From positions 7,812,001 through 7,876,000 of the forward strand of contig OZ316895.1 in assembly GCA_973895155.1 (NCBI GenBank): DNA of 64,000 nt, in the 5' to 3' direction. The stretch is from Marsupella aquatica (taxonomy: Eukaryota; Marchantiophyta). This document shows, one piece after another, positions 35,624 through 47,700 of the stretch. The notes beneath the pieces were generated by a model that worked only from the letters and a program-made list of their open reading frames with translations, was not told the DNA's origin and searched no databases. Positions within the stretch are counted from its first letter, which is position 1; each line of letters opens with the position of its first letter. A program made the translations under genes and the position numbers.

Positions 35624-36164
35624 TATTAACTAATCCCAAAGTGAAGCTAGAGTTGGGGTTTAGACTTCTAGAGTGAAACCTGTAGTATGTAACTAGAAAG
35701 GGCCTTCTCTACCAATTTATTTGTCCACAATTAACCTTCAAGACCCTAATTTTAGAGTGGGACAAGGTTCAGCCAAAATTAAACCTAATTACTGTGGACA
35801 TTCATGCAAACACTGTAATTTTGGCTTGCAATAATCATTCCATGACCAAGAGTAATGCCCGGTTGTTCCTAAGATTGTTGTGTTATGGCAATCTGTGCTT
35901 GTGTTCTCCATTGTTCAAGATCTTGGTGATAATGCAAACAGGCACAGTGTATATGGTGGTCTTGGAAATGTGCCTCCCTTGATTGTTTCAATTTACACTC
36001 CAAACAATGTTATGCAGAAACTCGGGGGTTTCACTTCCACAAAAATGACATATCACGTTAGCAAGACCAATTATGGGGAGGGTGGACAGTGTACAATCTT
36101 TCTTTAATTTATTGGCAACAAAATTCAATATAATCATCGTAGGCAGACAGATGTCACCAAGTTG

Positions 36165-36519
36165 AATAGTGTTAGATATTGCTCTAGTCTTGTGACTCAT
36201 GAGCTAACCACAGTTAGTCTAACTCGGGTTAGGACTAAGCTAATGTTAGCGGTAGTGTTGTTGTGTATTAAGCCAGGGCTGATGCCAGACCCTGGATGGA
36301 ACTTAGGCTCATTGTTACGGAGCTAGTTGAGAGATAGGGAGAGCTTGTGTTGTGGATGCTTGGTATGGCCGATCGGCCTAGAGTGCAGTAAAGCTCTTAT
36401 GTGTTCCCGTGGACGTAGCCTCATGTGGAGGTGAACCACGTATCTCTCTGTGTTGATTCTTGTACGTTGGATGGTTCATGGGCTTGCCGTTGCGAATGTC
36501 GTCTATGCTCAACAAATAG
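36165..36519 (+). mobile_element. Solo copia LTR with 5-bp target-site duplication
   Basis: The LTR runs 36170-36514, from TGTTA to CAACA, and is flanked on both sides by AATAG (36165-36169 and 36515-36519). No internal element sequence is attached. Its last 215 bp match the LTR at 1454-1668 in order and length (GGCTCATTGTTA, GTTCCCGTGGACGTAGCCTCA, GGATGGTTCATGGGCTTGCCGTTGCGA). The U3 half is different and lacks the 18-bp array. A solo LTR with an intact target-site duplication is the product of recombination between two LTRs of one inserted element. Confidence 0.93.
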
Positions 36520-36782
36520 CACACTATTTGAGGCGTGTGCTCTGTCCTACTCTTGGATTACCATGGGTTGAGACTCTTTTCAGTGGCTGCTCATTATATT
36601 GGTGGGGGCCCTAGTACTATGTTTCACTTGCCACTCATTTAAAGTGTAGTCCTCACAATGTACTCCACTCATACTACAAAAAGTGAGTTATCTTTGCTAG
36701 AGATGATCTCAATCAAATTGAGCATCTTTCTCTCCAAGGTCAAAAAAGGGGTCAAAAAAGGGAGCTCACCAAGACAATAAGT

Positions 36783-37611
36783 AAGGGAAAATGCCAAATG
36801 GAAACGACGATAATTTTCCAACGGGAAGTCCATTGGGGGACTTCTTGGGTGTGTTGGAAGCTCTCAAGGAGTGCTACATTCTCCTGAGCTCAACTGGGTC
36901 TAGGGGTGCCATAGGTTCTCGGGGTTTACGGGGGCTATCTTGCCCGCTTGCCAAATCCTGTCAAAATAACAGCCAAGCCACGTTCAGTCTCTCAAGGGAG
37001 CTTGCATTGGGGAGGCGAGGCCAAGTAGGTTGAGTTCCAAGTGCACTTGGCCCCTAGACCATCAGTGGGGCAAGAACCGAGAGTTGGTTGCTAGAGTCGG
37101 GGCCATTCTGGTCCCGACGTGTTGAGACAAGGTTGGGACAAGCTTTAGGATAAGCTATGCTATAATTTGGGCCATGAGATGTCCTGGGGGTAAGGCGGTC
37201 AGTTGGTGATGGATAGGTATGAGGGGGAACCCGGGCTGCACCCAAGGAAGGAGCTGGTCTGGACGAACAATTGGTGTTGGTTCTGGTACGACTAATGGCA
37301 TCGGGAGGACCTATCGCTGACCTACTTACCAATGTCAGTTGATCTTGAGTTAGGATTCTAGACTTGGGAGATCTAGATCCTGAGGGGTTACTTATCGAGA
37401 CTCTTGGTTGCTTGTGCAGACAGTGAGGACCATTGAGTAGCGGTCGTGTTGGGGAACAAGTGCGACTTCGTATGGGAGGGGCCATAGGCGGTGCAAGGGG
37501 CATTAAGTTGCTTGCTCGAGGTATTCTATGGAGGCATTCGGGCACCAGGGGCACTTAGGCGTGGGTGCTGGGATTGATGAGGGTGCTGGGTGGCAAGGTC
37601 CATCACTCTGC
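36783..37611. repeat. Long dispersed repeat, copy B
   Basis: Direct-orientation partner of 32306-33157. The solo LTR lies about 270 bp upstream of its start. Both copies contain short open frames in the same phase (for example GLRGLSCPLAKSC in B and GLQGLSCSLAKSC in A), which probably reflects shared descent rather than a functional protein. Confidence 0.7.
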
Positions 37612-40600
37612 AACAATCACAAATGACAACATGCATGACCATAACAACAATTGTGCAACTCATGGGCATTGGGCTCAAATGTAAAAATTTACATCCTCAA
37701 TAAGCTCCTCTTCCTTATAAGAACACTCTAGTAAGTCTGCGAGTAGATCTTGTGGTGGAAAGCTATCTATCAATACTTGCATATATGATGCAACTCAGAC
37801 CCAAACAATACTCTCAAGAGACAAACTGGGCAAATACTCACATTGATTTCACTCCTTCTGCATATGGGTTTTCTTCAATTCTAGGCCGGAACAGGTCTAA
37901 AATGAATACTGAGGGTGAAGTGACTTTGCGACACTTCCATTTCATATGGCAGAATTTGACAAGTCACATACATTCAAACTTTGTTTGTATATGAAACAAT
38001 ATATTAAACATGTATGTTAAACAATTTAGGTTCAAAACTACACATCGTCCACCTCAAACACAATGGCCGGGCATTGTGCTAAATAGAAGTTGGGTTAGAA
38101 TTAAAATGACTTTTTTGTCATCGAACTAAATAAATTCCATATCTGACCAGAACACCATGGACCTTCTGTGTTCGAGGGAGGACGGGAAACCCATAACCCA
38201 TTAGACCCGTTTACTGGTGGATAACTGCATTCTTAGGTGGTATCCTCTGAATCCAAAATTTCACAAGTGGTGAATCTGTAAAGCATTAAACCACTTTGTG
38301 CTCTGCTCAATTAGGAATGCGGCTGCATGAAGCAAATCAGAGGAAGACTGTCCTGCAAAAAGTTGATGGTAGACGTTGACGCAGTGGACATCCGATCTGA
38401 CACCAATATAGAGTGTCGGATCGTATTCGTGGGCCTGGCCTGGATCGAAATTGCATGCAGCTAAGGGGCGCGAGTCTCTGACCGTATGGTAGAGCTTACC
38501 ACGATGGAATTAGTGTCAATTTTCGCCCTCGTTTTCGCCATCACATGTTTGTACAGGAATAATGTTTTGGTCCTCCACAAGAGCCTTGCGTTGTTTCACC
38601 GATGTCGATCGTTGCCTGATTGTTTCTACGTAAGAGTACTGTACTTCAGTACTGCTGCACAGGGCAGTGGACGAAATTGCGAAACGGCCCATTCCTTCAA
38701 GACCCAGATCCGATGCTTCGGGCCCAGGCGGGGGCAGGAATGGACTCGATCCGGTCGGTCAATTCGCTTGAGTTCCCTTTGGTCGACCTGGGGTGGGTCT
38801 AGTGAAAGATTGGTTGCTTGGCTGATGACATCAGGCAAAGTGGAATTGGTTTGCGATGAACCCTTCTGTGTACGTAGGAGTACTATTGCCCGCCCAAGAT
38901 TTACCCGCTAATAACGTAGGTGTAGTGATCAGTGGGAAAAGGGCAGGAAGTCCCCTCCCCAGCTTTCGATCAGCGAAAGGTCCGTAGGAATGCTGATTGA
39001 GGAGCAACTTTTGGGTCGTTTGCAGGCAGGTTGGTACCCCACAGCAGTCGTCCTTCGCGCGCAAGCTGCTGCGAGGGCCAGGCAAGGGGAATGGAATGCA
39101 ACAACGGCCGCCATTGTCTGCCAGCCAGCCAGTCAAGTCAGCTCTCAAGGAGGACTCATCCGAGTAGCGTTGGCATTTGAAATAATGTGGAGCCCTCCAA
39201 CCTATCTATGTCGGACCTCGACTACCAATCCGTCCAGAAAGTAGCCCTCTCGATCGCTGCTCCTGCCTCGATATTGCATGCCCGCATGCATATAGTACAG
39301 CCACGCCATAGCTATCAGCTGCAACGCACATACACAGCTAGAGCTTTTGGATCAGATTTTTCCAATGTAAATCGTGTTCTTTGAACGCGTGCAGTATAAT
39401 TACCTTTGCCGTAGAATTCCATACGCGCTGATTGAACTTCTGTTGAAAGTAGCGGATGTGTCGGTGCTCAGTGAGGTACATCTGAGCGAAACCCCAATCG
39501 TGCTGCAAATTGAGAAAGTATGTGTTGTAAGAGTTGCAATTCACCTAGAGTAACGATTGTTTTGAAATTTGGGACTGCTCGTGCTATCAGCTACAGTCCA
39601 TTTTCACGGTGAACTTGCCATTCGGCACCTTTGGTTGGGCGGTGACCCCTTTCTTGAAAAAAGGATAAAAGATCACTGTACAGTACAAAGCGAGCTAGGT
39701 CTGGCAAGACACTCGGGCCCGGAAAGAGCTGTACCTCAATAAAACGCAGCAAGCGTGCGTGGCCGATTGCGCACCGATCAGCCCCCCGTGTCTACAGTGA
39801 GGTTTTCAGTACTGTCACCTTGAATTCTATAATATTCAACAGTTGTGAGGCCGTCCGTCTCGACGCATGCTCACAGCTCTGTCGTTCAAAAGCTCAAATC
39901 CGCATCTATTGCTGAATGACTTTACAGAACTACAAGCTACTATTACGTCAATGGCCCGTGTGGAACGATACTCGCTGCTGCTGCCTTGATTTCGGCATTG
40001 GAAAGATTTCTGTAGGAGCTAAAATAATGATACCCTCACCATAGATTACCTTTGCGAGTCACCTTCTAGTCATCTGTTCGGTCTCCTGGTCTGCAAAGTG
40101 CATGGTTGTTCCATATATTCCCGTAGGTTTTTGTTCTGTCAAGGATTTCTCTATGACAGGATCATGTTAAATTCCACAGGGCCTGACATGAAAGAACATG
40201 TGTATACGGCTGATGTACATAACGCCCCAATTAATGTACGACTGTTCAGATCCCAAGACGGAAAGGTGATATATGGCGTTCAATTTACTCCTTATTTCAG
40301 CCCTTTTGTGTCGTCCTGAATCTTGAATAGATACTGTCGTATACTTAATTTTGGACCACGGTCGCGGTGTTCAGGTCCTCAAGACAAGACAGATACAATG
40401 TAAAGCATCAGGTATTATCTACCGTGTCCGCTTCTATGTTAGTCACCGATCCCACTTACCTTCAGTATTTGTCCATTTGATCGAAGATTTTCTTGACATA
40501 GGCGACTACAAAATGACTCCATTCAAAAAATAACAGACAACGCGATTAGTTGGAGTGGTCTGGTTTTCGAAAGCGATCATGGATTACGAGACCTGGCTCG

Positions 40601-43074
40601 AGCGATGATGACATCAAATCGCTTCAGCGTCACTTGTCAGAAATGTTTTAAGAAGAAACAGGCGATATGCAGCAAATAGCTCGTCGTTGTGATCATCCCG
40701 AGGTTTATTGCGGCCTTTTCCGACAATCTCTGAGAGTTGGAGGCCCGTGAAGCAATAGTTCAGTGTTTTAGGCCCTCTCAAAGTTCTTCCAGATCTACGA
40801 GGAGGCGTTGTATCCGTCTCAAGCACCTCGTTGCGCCTATCCCAATGAATTTTCCTTCAGAAGAATTGGCAGTTTTGGAGAGCTCGATCGAAGTGTAGAG
40901 AATAGAAGCCAAATGCTGCAGCCCTAGTATAGCTCTTATGAGACCTAGAATAGCTCTTATGAGAATTTGACACCTGTTGTCGGGGGAAGCGATTGACAAT
41001 CTGTTACAAAGCGCTTAAAGGGAGCAGAGTTTGAGCATTTCATGCATTTTTGTCTCGGCATGCCGCATCCAATCCCTTCCAATGTTCAGCTTGTTATTCA
41101 TTGAACCCTGCCCCTGGTACCTGTATCTGGGACGTTATCGAGGTCAACCACTGTTCAAAGCATTTAGGTAGAACGTACTGGATATAACTTTATATTGATG
41201 CAGAATCGTTTAAAAACGAATATGATCGCCACTTCCCCAATTGCTGCGTTTACGAATTTACGGGAAGTTCACCTCCGAACAATCAGTAACTAATCGCACC
41301 GGCACACAGGAAACGCATCTTCGATACTGGTCAGAGCGTACTAGGCTCCAAACTCGCTTGGATTGAAGGAAGATGTGGACAATTTTAAGAAAGGATGGCA
41401 GTTCACTTATTTTAGGAGACCGTTTCCACCTTTTTCTTTGAAAGTGATGAAAGTTGAGAACTTCTGCGAAGATCCGCGCGATGATGTCGCGCCTTCGGCA
41501 TGTTTTTGTCTAAAACGCAGGGAAAAACCAGAGACTGATCGTTGTTGTCCCGGTAGCTTTTCGTTTCGCTCTTCCCAATTGTTTTTTCCTCATTTCTCCG
41601 ACCGTCTCTGGGAGCTTGAGCCTGGAAGACAAAAGTAGGTCGGGCCTAAACTTCCTCCAAAGGCCAGACTTATTACAGTACAGTGCTCCGTTGATCACAT
41701 GAGACAGGTGCTTTGATTCCTGAGCCTGTCTTTTGTCTCGTTTTTCCGACCATCTCTGTAAGCTGGAGGATCGAGGCCCATGGAGCATACACTTTGGGCC
41801 TGAATACTGTAGACTTCTTCTTCCAAGACCTTACAGAAATCACTCACTCCACATATCGCTCCAATCGCCACGTTTCCCAATGCTTCTTTTCCATTCCGTC
41901 CCTCGATCAGTTCCTCTCAGGCCCGCTCTTAAGTCAGTAGAAGGGAGGTCAGTACTGTAGTTTAGTCAGAGATGTCTGCTACAGTTTGGAGACATACGGC
42001 CCGTAATCCGTTCAATTATGAACATAAATTATTTCCTGCTGCAAAAATGGAGGCAAAACAATATCTCCCACGCCCCGCTCCTCCCTGCCGCTCCTACTGC
42101 TCAATAGCTCCCCGGCCTTGGGGACTAGGTCACCGTAGCTGGCAAATCTCTCGAGGCATTGCCGGAAATCCTGGGCGGCAATGGAAAACCGTAGACTAAC
42201 GAATTGCATCGTACTTCACGAGCGTCACAAGAAATGCGTGTGCATATCGACAAAGATCTTCACCACCAAGTCTATTCATTTATCCACGATTCCACGCAAA
42301 ATTGTTGTCTCGTTTTGCTGCAGAGAGATGCTCGGGAGCGGGGCGGGAGAATCGATCGAATGGAGCCTAACTTTCCCGACCAACACTCTGCCATGGCTTT
42401 CGTGTAACTTACCTTTGTGGCATTGCGGGCTGCTGCACTGCTGCACGGCTGCACACCAGCCACCTGTGGTTTGGAGATCGATTCGTACCTTCGCTCTGCT
42501 CATCATCAGCCAGCACTACCACTGCAAGCTAGCACGTCAGTCAGCAGGCAGCCATGTACTACTGGAGCTGATTAGCTGAAGCGTGCTTTTCGGAATTTAC
42601 TCGATAAACATAAGGTAGGAGCTCACCATCAATCTAGCCGTTTCTCCAGTACAGTGGTACGCTGCTTCCCTCGGCTCGGAAGCTTGTCAGTCCACGGAAT
42701 CCTATCGACGACGAATTCAATTCAACCTTGACCGTCTTGGCCATTCCAGTACCGTCCTCTTCATTACAGAACCCATCATTTCTCCATCGGACGACGTCAC
42801 ATAGCCACTGTAGATTCGCAACTGTCTCCGCTTTGATTCTTTGAAGCAATTTGGTAGAAGCGACTGTATCCCTCCAGACGGGTGGACCGGACTCGGATCA
42901 ATTAACTTTTCTCTTTCTCTTTGGAGTGAGTTAGACGAGGAAAGCTCGGTTCCAAGCTCGTTTGAACGATTGAAAGGAGGATGCAATAGTATAATTGTTT
43001 AGGGTTTAGGGTCCTAACCTAACCATGTTAAGTCCTAACCTAACCATGGTTAGGAGCTTCCTTTGTACCATTTA
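37612..43074. other. Intergenic, no recognised gene
   Basis: Short frames only, none with a nameable domain. A frame at 38486-38911 (plus) starts at an ATG with a hydrophobic N-terminus (FALVFAITCL) but then becomes low in conserved features; I do not call it. ATAGCTCTTATGAGA is directly repeated near 40928-40961. At about 42995-43012 there is GTTTAGGGTTTAGGG, two units of the plant telomere repeat, followed by TCCTAACCTAACCATG twice. Confidence 0.45.
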
Positions 43075-44781
43075 TCATCTTCTTTTACTATAATAACCAA
43101 TCCCGCCAGTTTTAGTCCTTCGTCCCGTTACAAAAATGAAAAAGGAGGGAACAAAACTAAGCCATCAGATATTTTCTTGAATTATTTATGACTCTTGGAT
43201 TGAGTGAGATGGGAACCTAAAATTGGCTATAAGTTATAGTACAAAGTAAGTATGTAAGTTATAGTACAAGGTAGATATAATATATCATAGAATACTTGCA
43301 TGTGCTACTCTAGTTAGTTTGTAGCTTGCTTATAATACTTTTTGACATGGAACATTAAAGTGTAAGTATATTATTTTATGGTCTATTAATTTAGAGTACA
43401 TTTGGCATGAAAGTGAAAAGATTTACTTGAGATAATGGTTTTGGTAGGGAGCGAGCACTAAGGGGAAGAGAGTAGGTCGACATTATATTATTTTGGCTTT
43501 TGCTCTTAAAAAGGAGATTTAACTCTTTGGAAATTAGTTAATTTTTAGTTATCTTGCATGGACCCCAATTTCTATTTTGCACAATGATATCTTTCACTCA
43601 ACAAAAGTTTTTGTGTAATAATGTATTTTAACAATTATTATTTTTATTCAACGATTATCTGTTGCACCACGTACGATCTATTTCTCAACAACATCTTTAA
43701 CCAAACAACATCTATTATGCAACGCACTGGGATTGAAAGGATATTGAGAGAATAGTCATCTTTGCTAAACCCTAAAACACTAAATCTGAAACCAATAATA
43801 TAACGTTGCTCCAATTTATAGTGGTCGCCATTCAAATGCATGGGCATTTTGGGTAAAAAAACAAAACAAAGAAAAAGACTCACTCCTTCTTAGTTTCCTT
43901 GATTTTTTATTTCATAACATCTTTCACAGAACATAGCTTGGGTGAAATAACGCCATTTTTCTTTTAACATCTTTTATTTCACGATATCTTTGGCAAAATG
44001 ACACATTTTTCTTAATAACATCTTTCACACAATGGCATGTTTGGCAAAACTACTTTTTCTTAAGACATCTTTTTACTTTGTGACATCTTTCACTTAACAA
44101 CATCTTGGGCAACACGACATCTTATTTCTTAATAACATCTTTTGTGCAACGCACGGGTATTTTCCGTGAACGATGTCTTGGCCGACATGACGTTTTTTTC
44201 TCAACATCTTCGCCAACATGACAATTTTTTCTCAACGACATCTTGGCCGACACAACGTCTTTTTTCTCAACGACTTCTTGGCCGACATGACATTTTTTTG
44301 TTCAATGATCTCTTGGCCAACACGACATCTTTTTTTCTCAAAGTCTTCTTGGCCGACACGACATCTTTTTTTCTCAATGACCTCTTGGGTGACAAGACAT
44401 CTTTTTTCTCCACAACCTCTTGGTTGACACTACATATTTTCTTTCAACGACCTCTTGGCCAATACAACATCTTTTTTTCTCAACGACATCTTGACCAACA
44501 CAACTTCTTTTCTCTCAATGACCTCTTGGGCGACACGACATCTTTACTCTCAACGACCTCTTGGGCGACATGACATCGTTTCTCTCAACGACCTCTTGGG
44601 CAACACGACATCTTTTCTCTCCACAACCTCTTGGGCAACACGACATATTTTCTCTCCACGACCTCCTAGGCAACACTACATCTTTTTTCTCCATGACCTC
44701 TTGGCTGACACTACATCATTTTTCTCAATGACATCTTGGCCGACACGACTACTTTTGTGCAACGCACAGGTATTGAGCTAG
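43075..44781 (+). mobile_element. Candidate non-autonomous Helitron
   Basis: The proposed 5' end is TCATCTTCTTTTACTATAAT, preceded by A at 43074. The proposed 3' end has a small hairpin TGTGC-AAC-GCACA (44756-44768), nine bases later CTAG (44778-44781), then T at 44782. A|TC...CTAG|T with a hairpin about 10 bp before the end is the Helitron signature. The GCAACGCAC hairpin core is also present near 43719 and 44143, so the end may have been duplicated. No helicase/Rep coding region is present, so it would depend on an autonomous partner. The 5' boundary is the weaker of the two. Confidence 0.4.
43920..44752 (+). repeat. 36-bp minisatellite (about 17 clear copies)
   Basis: The unit CGACCTCTTGGCCGACACGA, then CATCTTTTTTCTCAA, recurs about 17 times from about 44174 to 44752 with substitutions and 1-3-bp indels. 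More diverged relatives reach back to about 43920. Because 36 is a multiple of three, long open frames appear in more than one phase (for example 44142-44573), but these are by-products of the repeat. It sits directly before the proposed Helitron 3' hairpin. Confidence 0.93.
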
Positions 44782-47700
44782 TCACATATATAATACCCGA
44801 GGAGGAAGTTGGTGTGACAGTTGGAAGTTTAATGTACAACAAGTTCTCAGCATGCACTGACTCTCCAAGATTGGGCAAGGCTATGGCAAATTGATCTTGC
44901 AAGGCTATGGCGAGTCAGATCTGAAACCCTGAAGAAAAATCGAGATTCAGAGAGGGATTTTTCTATGAGAACCTTCTTTGGATTTTTCCCCTGGACGAAC
45001 GATTCTAACCTCGAATCCGTCAAGGCGAGTAGTACATTACTGATTGAGAATTATGTAATGTAGCACATTTAAAATTATGCTAAAAATTATGTAATTTTGA
45101 AAATCGCACAGTAATTTTGTGCATCACTCAGTTTCTATAGAGAAGCAGGGATGGACAAAGAATACAGATCATGATGCTGGATCACTCAATTCATTATTTT
45201 CGTCGAGGCCCCAAGGAGCCTTTTCCGACAAATTATGGTCCCTATTTGGCAACATTCTGAGGCGGTCTTGCTCATTTCCAAGTGGTGATTGTACAGTATA
45301 GGATAAATCCTAATACCACATAGAGGTGAAAGTCAGGGTGCACGGTTCCAAATTCCTTTTGTCCAGCCTGGCTTTTACTTTTGCATTGCACATTTGAGTT
45401 CATTTGTTTGAGTATCCAGTGGATCTCTTGCTTTGTGCAAGGCATTCTACAATGGGAGTTGGAGAGTTAGAGAGACAATCACCGTACATATGAATGTGGT
45501 AAAGTAGACTCATTGTTTGAGGGCTATGTTGGTGAAGCTCTAAGTTGCTTTTTAATGTTGCGAAGTAAGTGCATTGTCTTTCACAGCAAGAGTAGCTATG
45601 GAGGATACTCACTTGTATCATGGGGTAAATATCTAGGGTAGGAAACATGTCCTTAGTCTTGTGCATCGATCATGGAGCTTTGATTGTAACCCTTGAGCAT
45701 TCTCTTATTTCATGTACTTCTGAAGTCATGGCATGATAGCCACAACTTGAACACATGGTGTTGGTTACATTACGTCAAAATCGGACCTGTCCCGTTTGAT
45801 GTCGTGCTGATTAGAAATGGATGTTGTGTTTATGCTTCCTTCTTGACCATCCAGTGTCGATAGATCTAGAGAAGATAAAAACATTGCTTTCAGGGAATAT
45901 GAGGGAATTCCCAGGCCAGGAACTCAATGTACATTAGGGACCAAAAATTCTTTTGACAGATCCACTCTAAAAATAGTTTAATACAGTAACTTAGTGCCGA
46001 CGCATGCGTGAAAGATAAAATTGTTTTTCATTTCAGGAAATAACTCAAGGCCGGAATGGTATTCTCCTGTTTCAATTTGAGTAACAGTTGTATACAGTTA
46101 AATGTTAGTGTTTCCACTAGGATGCTGAAAATATTTTTAAAATTCACATGAGAAAATTCTTTGGAGTTTCCCCGAGGACACCAGAACATTTATATTGATA
46201 GTCTGGCTCAGAATTGTAAGAATTATTTATTTATTGCGCAAACTGGCATGACAAAGTCTAAGCTTTGGAGGACCAGGACCTTGTCCGTAAATTCTGTACA
46301 GAATAAAAGTTATAGGTGGGTAACCATTTCTAGTCCACCTCCTATTCTCATAATTTAATGCCTACAAGCAACAGTTGGGTAATCTTTTTTCAGACAGGAA
46401 TTGCGTACAATTACTTTGGTCTGGGTAATGTTCTAGATTGTGACCTTGCTATCTAGATGTTCAAAAAAGCTTCTCATGTGGCCAGTCAGCTTATTCTCAC
46501 ATTCTGGACAGGGTGACAGACTAGTAACTCTTGCCCAGATATTGGTTATACCACCTGCTTATTTGCTAAACTGGCCTAATGCAGGGGAACTTTAGGAAAC
46601 TTTAAGGAAACACACTAAAAAACCAAATAGTGAATCTGTCCCTGGTTTTGGCCCCTTTACATTAACGATAACTTTTATACATGACCTGACTTGGGAAGGT
46701 GTTACCCTTGTTTACTGATACAGTACGAAAGAGGGTACCGAAAGAGAGAGAAACTGGGAGGTTTTTGATGTAACGTTGAGCTATATTAGTTTAAGGGACC
46801 ATCTAATTCAGTCCAGTACTAGTAGCCACAATACCCTGCAAAGTCAGGAGAAGCACTCCCACTAGCTGGACTTCTCTCTGAGATGTCTTGCCGTTCATTG
46901 GCACCACTTAGTGTTGGCGAGCAGCGCTCACTCAGGTGTAATACTCAACAGATATCCGTCAATGTTGCTGTTGATGAAGTCTCCACTGTGCATTCGTTGT
47001 AATCTTGTGCACTTTCATCCTGCTTCCAGTTTTCCCTCTTCTGAAATGGTACCTTATTTCATTGTAATCGGTTGCCTGGCTAGTCTTCATTGCCTGGCCA
47101 CTAGGGGAATTGAAGATAAGACTTGCAAAGAATCCTATGAACAGAAATCATGTAGCTGGCTTCGTTTCAATTTACGAGCCTGTTAATGATATAAAATCAC
47201 TGAAGAATCATCCAGCCAGAATACTCGCTAATCTCTCGATTGAAACTACCCAAATCAGTCAATTTCCAGCTTCGCCAATAGTTCTAATCGTAGAACAGCC
47301 TGGCCAGATCATAATTCTTTCTCACTTTAAAGCATTCAGGACATTCAATTCAGTTCGAACTGTTTCTAGTGCTCTTGCATCTGGGAAAGAAAATTGTGGA
47401 AAGTTGGTGGTCCAGGAGAACAAAGTGGGAAACGAGACTGAAGTCCGTTCCACTTTGGAAGCATCATCTACAGGATTTAGGCACCAAACATAGAGGGATA
47501 CTCCAGGGTCATCCTTCCAGCCTTCCAGCCTGCCTAATTGGCTGGATATCAATGAGCTTACTGAATGATATTGGGAAGAATTCAGGAGGACCGACTTATT
47601 TTGTGACCAGAATTTGTGGTAAGTCTTAAACAGAAGAGCCCTACCCTGACCTGAGTGAGCTTGTACTAACACAGGGCGACGAGACAAATTTAAGCTTGAG

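Noticed and set aside
38486-38911. 141-codon frame with a hydrophobic N-terminus
   Set aside because: It resembles a signal peptide for about 20 residues, but the rest has shifting composition and no recognisable domain.
44142-44781. Long overlapping plus-strand frames rich in Phe, Leu, Ser and Thr
   Set aside because: They exist because the 36-bp repeat is a multiple of three. No non-repetitive domain or start context supports a protein.
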